From: Arthrobacter sp. S39
GTDB taxonomy: Bacteria > Actinomycetota > Actinomycetes > Actinomycetales > Micrococcaceae
Assembly (NCBI RefSeq): GCF_004320525.1
Contig: NZ_SIHX01000001.1
Span: forward strand, 62,001-126,000
Direction: 5' to 3'
DNA length: 64,000 bases
Both the position numbers and the translations under genes were made by a program. The notes under the pieces are model-generated. The model was not told where the DNA came from. It searched no databases and saw only the letters and a list, made by a program, of their open reading frames with translations. Of this stretch, positions 58,931 through 64,000 are shown one piece after another; the stretch's first letter is position 1, and every line of letters starts with the position of its first letter.

Positions 58931-59731
58931 CTACGCGCCGACGTCGCGCCTGTTGACCGCCAGAGCTGCGAGAGCCACCAGGGCAGCCGAGATTCCCCAG
59001 AGCCACCCGGCCGCACCCCAGTCCGCGCCGTTGGCCACCGGCGAATTCCCATAGGCCCAGTGGTAGGGGCTCAGGTTGAGCAGCCACTCCACGTCCTCGC
59101 TCTGCCGCCCGACGGCGTTGAAGACGTACCCCAGGACACCCACGGCGGCGCCGGCGGCGAGCCCGTAGGTCCTCCGTCCGGACACGGCGCCAGCGCACAG
59201 CGCGGCGGTTCCGCTCAACAGCGCCAGGCCGGCGAACAGGACTGCCGCGCCGAACAGGTTCTCCGGCCGGATGGCGAGCTGGGCCGAATCGTTCAGCAGC
59301 CGGACCAGCACAAAAACCAGCGCCGCGAGCAGCACCACCCTCAGGAACAGGGACAATGCGCGTTCCAGCACCACCTGGACGCGGGTCACACCGTGGGCGA
59401 GGGTCAGCTCCAGCTGGCCTGATTCCTCGTCGCCGCCCACGGCCGCGGCGCCCCACCCGACGGAGGCGATGGTCATCAGCAGGAACCCGATCAGCCCGTA
59501 GAGCGTGGCCTGGGTGTAGCCCGGCCCCGTGGCGATCTGGTCGTAGTTGAGCGCCTTGGTCATCTCGGCCGGGAGGGCATCGATCATGTCCTGCATCTGG
59601 GCGCTGCCGCCGATGGACGGGTACAGCGGGAGGTAGAGGAACGTGGCGGCTGCCAGCCCGGCGGCCCAGCCGAGGGTGGATCGCCACGTGTCGAAAAAGG
59701 CCCGGCGGAACAGCGGCAGGGTGGTGCTCAC
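58931..59731 (-). CDS. ABC-2 type exporter permease
   Basis: 266 residues with six hydrophobic segments, including a long extracytoplasmic loop after the first helix, and GVTRVQVVLERALSLFLRVVLLAALVFVL as the ABC-2 pattern. Its start overlaps the end of the ATPase gene by 4 nt. Together they form an exporter; cargo unknown. Convergent with the thioesterase gene. Confidence 0.85.
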   Translation of the reverse strand: MSTTLPLFRRAFFDTWRSTLGWAAGLAAATFLYLPLYPSIGGSAQMQDMIDALPAEMTKALNYDQIATGPGYTQATLYGLIGFLLMTIASVGWGAAAVGGDEESGQLELTLAHGVTRVQVVLERALSLFLRVVLLAALVFVLVRLLNDSAQLAIRPENLFGAAVLFAGLALLSGTAALCAGAVSGRRTYGLAAGAAVGVLGYVFNAVGRQSEDVEWLLNLSPYHWAYGNSPVANGADWGAAGWLWGISAALVALAALAVNRRDVGA

Positions 59732-60651
59732 TTTGCGGCCTCCTGCGGGTTTGAATACATCTTCAGCACCGATTCCTCCAGGTCGGGCTCCTCCAGGACA
59801 AGATCGGTGAGCTGCAGTGACGCCAGCGCCTGGACCAGCGGCTGGATCTCCCCTTCCAGCGTGGCCGTCAGGGTGACGCCGCTGCCGGACTCCAGTACCT
59901 CCACGTGTCCGACGCCGGGCACCGCACCCAGCAGCGCGCCGGCGTCGTGCGCTGTAATTCCTGTAGCCGAAAGCCGGACGTGCCTCACGGCACCTTCCCG
60001 CAGCCCGCTCACAGACTCCACCGCGATAATCCTGCCGTCCCGGAGGATGGCGACGGTGTCCGCGGTCTGCTGGACCTCGCTGAGGACGTGGGAGCTGAGG
60101 AAGATCGTCTGGCCCTTGTGCTGGGCTTCGCGCATCATTGCGTGGAACTCCTGCTGCACCAGGGGGTCCAGGCCGCTGGTGGGCTCATCGAGGACCAGGA
60201 GTTCGGGATCGTGCATAAAAGCCTGGACCAGGCCCAGTTTTTGCTTGTTGCCCTTGGACAGCTTTCGGGTGTGGCTGTCCAGGTCCAGGCCCAGCCGTTC
60301 GGCCAGCGCATCGATCCTGCCCGGGGCCACCGGACCGCTGATGGCCTGGTAGTGGGCCAGGAGCTTCCGGCCCGTCACCCGGCCCTCAAGGAACAGCTCG
60401 CCCGGAAGGTAGCCGATCCGGCGGCGGAGCTCCGTGCCTCCCTCGCGGGGGTCCTTGCCGAGGACCCGGACTTCCCCGGACGTAGGGCGGATGATGTCCA
60501 GCAGGCAGCGCATGGTGGTGGTCTTGCCCGCGCCGTTGGGGCCGATGACACCGAACACGGAGCCTGCCTCGACAGTGAAGTCCACTCCGTGGAGCACTTC
60601 GCGCCGGCCGAATTTCTTGGTCAGGGACCTGGTGGAGATTGCGTGCGTCAT
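59728..60651 (-). CDS. ABC transporter ATPase (drug/antibiotic exporter type)
   Basis: 307 residues. Walker A GPNGAGKTTTMRCLLDI (near 39), signature LSKGNKQKLGLVQAFMHD, Walker B LLVLDEPTSGLDPL, followed by the C-terminal domain common to CcmA/DrrA-type exporters (residues ~215-300). Operon with the ABC-2 permease. Substrate unknown. Confidence 0.92.
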   Translation of the reverse strand: MTHAISTRSLTKKFGRREVLHGVDFTVEAGSVFGVIGPNGAGKTTTMRCLLDIIRPTSGEVRVLGKDPREGGTELRRRIGYLPGELFLEGRVTGRKLLAHYQAISGPVAPGRIDALAERLGLDLDSHTRKLSKGNKQKLGLVQAFMHDPELLVLDEPTSGLDPLVQQEFHAMMREAQHKGQTIFLSSHVLSEVQQTADTVAILRDGRIIAVESVSGLREGAVRHVRLSATGITAHDAGALLGAVPGVGHVEVLESGSGVTLTATLEGEIQPLVQALASLQLTDLVLEEPDLEESVLKMYSNPQEAAK

Positions 60652-60812
60652 GCGCCCTCCTGGGTGCGGCGTTCAGCGGCTGATGACCCCAAGGGTAGGC
60701 TCGGCGGTCCGTGCTGTATATGGGGCGCCGCAGTTATTCCCGATGACGCGGGAAGCGAACAGGGTGCCCCCGGCCGCGACATTGCATGGCTTGCTCGCGT
60801 ACCGTTGAAGGC

Positions 60813-61241
60813 ATGGCTACCGTTGACATCACCAGTGATCAGTTCGCATCGACCATCGAAGGCAATGACATTGTCCTGGTGGACTTCTGGGCTGAATGGT
60901 GCGGTCCGTGCAAGCAGTTCGGGCCCACGTACAGCGCAGTGTCGGAGAAGCACTCCGACGTCCTGTTCACCAAGGTGGACACCGAGGCCGAGCAGCAGCT
61001 CGCCGCCGAGGCCGGCATCACGTCCATCCCCACGCTGATGGCGTTCCGCGAAAAGGTCCTGGTCTTCTCGCAGCCGGGCGCCCTGAACGCCCAGCAGCTG
61101 GAGCAGGTGGTTGACGCCGTCAAGGCACTGGACATGGACGAGGTGCACGCGCATGTGGCGCGCTCGCAGGCAGAAGCCGCGGCGGCTGCTGGCAGCAAGC
61201 CGGCCGGCCCGCAGGACGGCACCCAGATCCCTGACGCGTAA
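60813..61241 (+). CDS. Thioredoxin-like protein
   Basis: 142 residues from ATG at 60813. Redox motif in VLVDFWAEWCGPCKQFGPTYSAV (near 30), cis-Pro loop GITSIPTLMAFREKVLVF (near 74), and an extra ~35-residue Ala-rich C-terminal tail (residues ~107-142) not found in ordinary thioredoxins. Disulfide reductase in the cytoplasm. Confidence 0.93.
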   Translation: MATVDITSDQFASTIEGNDIVLVDFWAEWCGPCKQFGPTYSAVSEKHSDVLFTKVDTEAEQQLAAEAGITSIPTLMAFREKVLVFSQPGALNAQQLEQVVDAVKALDMDEVHAHVARSQAEAAAAAGSKPAGPQDGTQIPDA

Positions 61242-61258
61242 TCTTTCCTTAAACACAC

Positions 61259-61297
61259 GAAGCGGGGCCTCTCCCTGGGAGGCCCCGCTTCCCTTTA
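61259..61297 (+). terminator. Terminator after the thioredoxin gene
   Basis: GAAGCGGGGCCTC / GAGGCCCCGCTTC stem, loop of 7, then CCCTTT. Confidence 0.9.
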
Positions 61298-61334
61298 ACC
61301 GGTACTCGCTAGACCGGTTCGCTGTGATCAGGGG

Positions 61335-61613
61335 CTACAGGCGTTCCAGCTTGACGGGCTCCGCGAGCAGCGCGCTCAGGGATTCGTTCAGGTCCTGGAC
61401 GGCAGTGCCCTTGGAGTGCTTTTCCAGCAGTTCCTCGGATTCCCACTGCTCCGTCAGGACCAGCTTCTCGTCGGTGGCCTCGGTCAGCTCGTAGCGGATG
61501 CAGCCGGGCTCATTCACCACCTCGTCGATGGCGATTTCGAGGGCGAGCTTCACACGGAAGAACTCGCCGTCGTTGGGGATGAACGTTGCCTGCAGGTCGA
61601 TGGGTGCACTCAT
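61335..61613 (-). CDS. ABM-domain quinol monooxygenase-like protein
   Basis: 92 residues from ATG at 61613; a GTG at 61622 is also possible. IDLQATFIPNDGEFFRVKLALEIAIDEVVNEPGCIRYELTEATDEKLVLTEQWESEELLEKHSKG is the compact ferredoxin-like fold of antibiotic biosynthesis monooxygenase/YgiN-type proteins, with the EPGCIRYEL and EQW motifs. Reaction unknown. Confidence 0.86.
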   Translation of the reverse strand: MSAPIDLQATFIPNDGEFFRVKLALEIAIDEVVNEPGCIRYELTEATDEKLVLTEQWESEELLEKHSKGTAVQDLNESLSALLAEPVKLERL

Positions 61614-61717
61614 GGTTTTCACAATACCGGGCCGCCGGCTGACGGCCGTTCGTGTTTACGCGCGGACACCCACCTGTTGCGCTTCTCATGCCCGGCTCCT
61701 GTTGGTAGCGTGCCAGC

Positions 61718-63394
61718 ATGCGCGCTTATACAGCCGGGGACACTGACGTCCCGCTGCTCGAGGAGACCATCGGCACCAACTTTGAGCGGATGGTGGCCCG
61801 CTTTCCCTTCCATGACGCGCTGATCGAAGCCGCGGCGGTTCCGGGCGCCGACGCCCGGCGCTGGAGCTACACCAAGATGAACGACGACGTCGACCGCCTC
61901 GCGCGGGCGCTCCTCGCCCTGGGCGTCGCCAAGGGTGACCGGGTGGGCATCTGGAGCCCGAACTGCGCCGAGTGGACGCTGCTGCAGTACGCCACGGCGA
62001 AGGCCGGTGCCATCCTGGTCAACGTCAATCCCGCCTACCGCAGCCACGAGCTGGAGTTTGTGGTGAAGCAGAACGGCATGCGCCTGCTGGTCACGGCGCC
62101 GTCGGACCGGACCAGCGACTACGTGGGGATGGCACGCCAGGCGCTCGCGGAGTGCGCGGACCTGCGGGAACTGGTGTTCCTGCCGGATTCGGGTGTGGAC
62201 GGGCTCGACGCCGGTGTCCCGGCCAACGAGGCAGAGCTGACGTACGCCGAGCTGCTCAAGGGGGCGGACGCCGTCGCGCATTCCGGCCTCAACGCGAGGA
62301 TGGCGGAACTGGACCCGCACGATCCCGTCAACCTGCAGTACACCTCAGGGACAACAGGGTTCCCGAAAGGCGCAACGCTGACGCACCACAACATCCTGAA
62401 CAACGGCTACTCCATCGGTGAGCTGCTGGGCTACACAGAACACGACCGGGTGGTGATTCCGGTGCCGTTCTACCACTGCTTCGGAATGGTGATCGGCAAC
62501 CTGGCGGCGCTCAGCCACGGCGCGGCCACCATCATTCCCGGCCGCGGCTTCAGTCCGGCGGCGGCGCTGGAGGCGGTGCAGGACTTCGGCGGGACCTCGC
62601 TGTATGGCGTGCCAACGATGTTCATCGCCGAGCTGGCGCTGCCCGACTTCGCCTCCTACGACCTCGCGACGCTCCGCACCGGCGTGATGGCCGGATCGGT
62701 GTGCCCCGTCGAGGTGATGAACCGGGTGATTTCGGAGATGCACATGGTGGATGTGGCCATCTGCTACGGCATGACCGAGACCTCGCCGGTGTCCACCATG
62801 ACCCGGAATGGGGACACCCTGCAGCAGCGAACCGAGACGGTGGGCCGCACCATGCCGCGGCTGGAAAGCCAGGTCATGGACCCCGGCTCCGGCGAGGTGC
62901 TGGAGCGGGGCCGGATCGGCGAGCTGTGCACACGCGGCTATGCGGTGATGCAGGGGTACTGGGACCAGCCGGACAAGACCGCGGAAGCCATCGATGCCGA
63001 CGGCTGGATGCACACCGGCGACCTCGCCCGGATGGACGACGGCGGATACGTGGTGATCGAGGGCCGGATCAAGGACATGGTGATCCGGGGCGGTGAAAAC
63101 ATCTACCCGCGCGAGATCGAGGAGTTCCTGTACAGCCACCCGTCCATCCAGGATGTGCAGGTCATCGGGGTGCCCGATGCCAAATACGGCGAGGAACTGA
63201 TGGCATGCGTCATCCTCAGGCCCGGCGCCGAACCGCTCGACGCGGCCGCCGTCGCCGAATTCTGCCGGGGCAAGCTGGCCCACTTCAAGATCCCGCGCTA
63301 CGTGGACGTCCGCGAAAGCTTCCCCATGACGGTTTCCGGAAAGATCCGGAAGGTGGAGATGCGCGAGGAAGCCGTCGCCCGCCTCGGCCTCTGA
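61718..63394 (+). CDS. Acyl-CoA synthetase (AMP-binding)
   Basis: 558 residues from ATG at 61718, with -10 TAGCGT 12 nt upstream. Adenylation motifs YTSGTTGFPKGATLTHHNI (near 208), YGMTETSPVSTM (near 350), GWMHTGDLARMDDGGYVVIEGRIKDMVIRGGENIYPREIEEFL (near 430) and the closing catalytic Lys in GKIRKVEMREE. Activates a carboxylic acid, probably medium or long chain, as acyl-AMP then acyl-CoA. Exact acid unknown. Confidence 0.92.
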   Translation: MRAYTAGDTDVPLLEETIGTNFERMVARFPFHDALIEAAAVPGADARRWSYTKMNDDVDRLARALLALGVAKGDRVGIWSPNCAEWTLLQYATAKAGAILVNVNPAYRSHELEFVVKQNGMRLLVTAPSDRTSDYVGMARQALAECADLRELVFLPDSGVDGLDAGVPANEAELTYAELLKGADAVAHSGLNARMAELDPHDPVNLQYTSGTTGFPKGATLTHHNILNNGYSIGELLGYTEHDRVVIPVPFYHCFGMVIGNLAALSHGAATIIPGRGFSPAAALEAVQDFGGTSLYGVPTMFIAELALPDFASYDLATLRTGVMAGSVCPVEVMNRVISEMHMVDVAICYGMTETSPVSTMTRNGDTLQQRTETVGRTMPRLESQVMDPGSGEVLERGRIGELCTRGYAVMQGYWDQPDKTAEAIDADGWMHTGDLARMDDGGYVVIEGRIKDMVIRGGENIYPREIEEFLYSHPSIQDVQVIGVPDAKYGEELMACVILRPGAEPLDAAAVAEFCRGKLAHFKIPRYVDVRESFPMTVSGKIRKVEMREEAVARLGL

Positions 63395-63397
63395 GGG

Positions 63398-63462
63398 GCA
63401 ACGCGGGGTCACTTCCGGCCCAATAATCCGGGTTCTTTGGGCAGGGAGTGACCCCGCGTTGC
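63398..63462. repeat. 65-bp palindromic element family B, copy 3
   Basis: GCAACGCGGGGTCACTtCC / GGgAGTGACCCCGCGTTGC arms, starting 4 nt after the acyl-CoA synthetase stop. Same length as the copies at 24190 and 31168. Confidence 0.9.
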
Positions 63463-63527
63463 TGGGGTCGTGGCTGTCCTGTGGATAACTTCTGAAGATA
63501 TTCCTCGGAGAGTGCACACTGGGTGCC

Positions 63528-64000
63528 ATGGTTACTGCGAAGCCACTGCCCGAGGAACTCTCCAAGCTGCCTTTCACCATCTATCAGGCACGCGCCCTGG
63601 GTGTCGCACCAAAGCGTTTGCGCGCGAAGGACGTTGTTGGCGCAGGCCGCCTGATTCGTGCGCACACTGGCCGGGACGTTTCGCTGATTGAGCGGGCACG
63701 CGTACTCTGCGCTGCCACGCCCGACGCTTGGGTGTCCCATGAGACCGCTGCGATTTTCTTCGATTTGGGCCTTCCTCCGTGGCTGGGCCAGGAGCCGTGT
63801 GTCCATCTCAGCAAGCCCCATGGGTTGCCCAGGGTTCGCCGGGCCGGCATCATCGGCCACCGCGTGCGTGTGATTTCCGGTGAAGTTGTGGAGATTGACG
63901 GGATCAGGGTTAGCGGGCCCGCGCGGACGTGGCTTGACCTGGCCCATCAGCTGCCCCTGCGATATCTCGTGGCCATGGGAGACCAACTGATCCGCAATCC
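63528..64000 (+). CDS. AbiEi-like protein (partial)
   Basis: At least 157 residues from ATG at 63528, cut by the window end. LSKLPFTIYQARALGVAPKRLRAKDVVGAGRLIRAHTG is an AbiEi-like winged-helix start; the middle includes TPDAWVSHETAAIFFDLGLPPWLG and RVSGPARTWLDLAHQ. Similar in plan to the gene at 6746, which continues into a DUF559-like domain. No toxin partner is visible. Confidence 0.7.
   Translation, partial: MVTAKPLPEELSKLPFTIYQARALGVAPKRLRAKDVVGAGRLIRAHTGRDVSLIERARVLCAATPDAWVSHETAAIFFDLGLPPWLGQEPCVHLSKPHGLPRVRRAGIIGHRVRVISGEVVEIDGIRVSGPARTWLDLAHQLPLRYLVAMGDQLIRN

Noticed and set aside
24190..63462. CRISPR-like repeats
   Set aside because: The 65-bp copies are tens of kilobases apart, with no spacers and no cas genes.

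Overview
The window is GC-rich, gene-dense actinobacterial chromosome. The gene complement points to Micrococcaceae of the Arthrobacter/Pseudarthrobacter type: a MenJ-like reductase for partly saturated menaquinone, an actinobacterial APS-reductase type CysH, FprA-type ferredoxin reductases, frequent GTG starts and many start codons with a -10 element just upstream and no Shine-Dalgarno. There is no rRNA, prophage, CRISPR array or intact insertion sequence. The species call is an inference from protein recognition only.

Layout. 1-1.5 kb: polar amino-acid ABC transporter (cut by the window edge). 1.6-6.4 kb: menaquinone block (isochorismate synthase, divergent from menG-menJ-polyprenyl diphosphate synthase). 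6.4-7.7 kb: an AbiEi/DUF559-like gene between two near-identical palindromic repeats. 7.7-8.8 kb: SUKH-like and UPF0126/TRIC genes. 8.9-24.2 kb: a sulfur-assimilation region with a sirohydrochlorin-chelatase-like gene, sulfite reductase-cysH-cysD-cysN, rtcB, an ssu-like ABC transporter, an AlkD-like gene, a cupin/TetR pair, a siroheme synthase (uroporphyrinogen methyltransferase plus precorrin-2 dehydrogenase) and an FprA ferredoxin reductase. 24.3-31.1 kb: membrane proteins, an AI-2E family transporter, a GntR-MFS pair and a CYTH-CHAD protein. 31.2-36.9 kb: PucR regulator, aldehyde dehydrogenase and GabT (GABA/putrescine use) and RarD. 36.9-39.5 kb: topoisomerase IB and a second FprA. 39.6-44.3 kb: GAF-domain activator with exaC-like aldehyde dehydrogenase, adhP and a DUF779 gene (alcohol/aldehyde oxidation). 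44.5-50.4 kb: APC permease, TetR, DUF2461, catalase with its Fur/PerR regulator. 50.5-64 kb: MFS exporter-HtpX, YajQ, tRNA-Tyr, a CBS protein, a LysM protein with a sortase-like C-terminus, a GH84 glycosidase, thioesterase, ABC-2 exporter, thioredoxin, monooxygenase-like protein, acyl-CoA ligase and a partial AbiEi-like gene.

How it works together. The sulfur genes form a pathway: sulfonate-type import, sulfate activation (CysDN), APS reduction (CysH), sulfite reduction (Sir), siroheme supply (SumT/CysG and the chelatase) and electrons (FprA). Three of these units share the same promoter architecture: two 20-bp direct repeats (GTGAC-n5-GTTTC type) above a -10 TAnnnT that lies exactly 12 nt before the ATG, so one regulator probably controls leaderless transcripts. 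This is the strongest candidate here for an undescribed regulatory system.

The intergenic spaces carry several families of short palindromic elements (a 70-78 bp family, a strictly 65-bp family, a GCGCGAAC family, and a GGTGGTTGAGCC..GTCGAAACC REP-like sequence). The REP-like sequence has entered the reading frames of three consecutive sulfur genes and is translated as a VVEPVET-like peptide. All coordinates come from reading the sequence; no database search was run.
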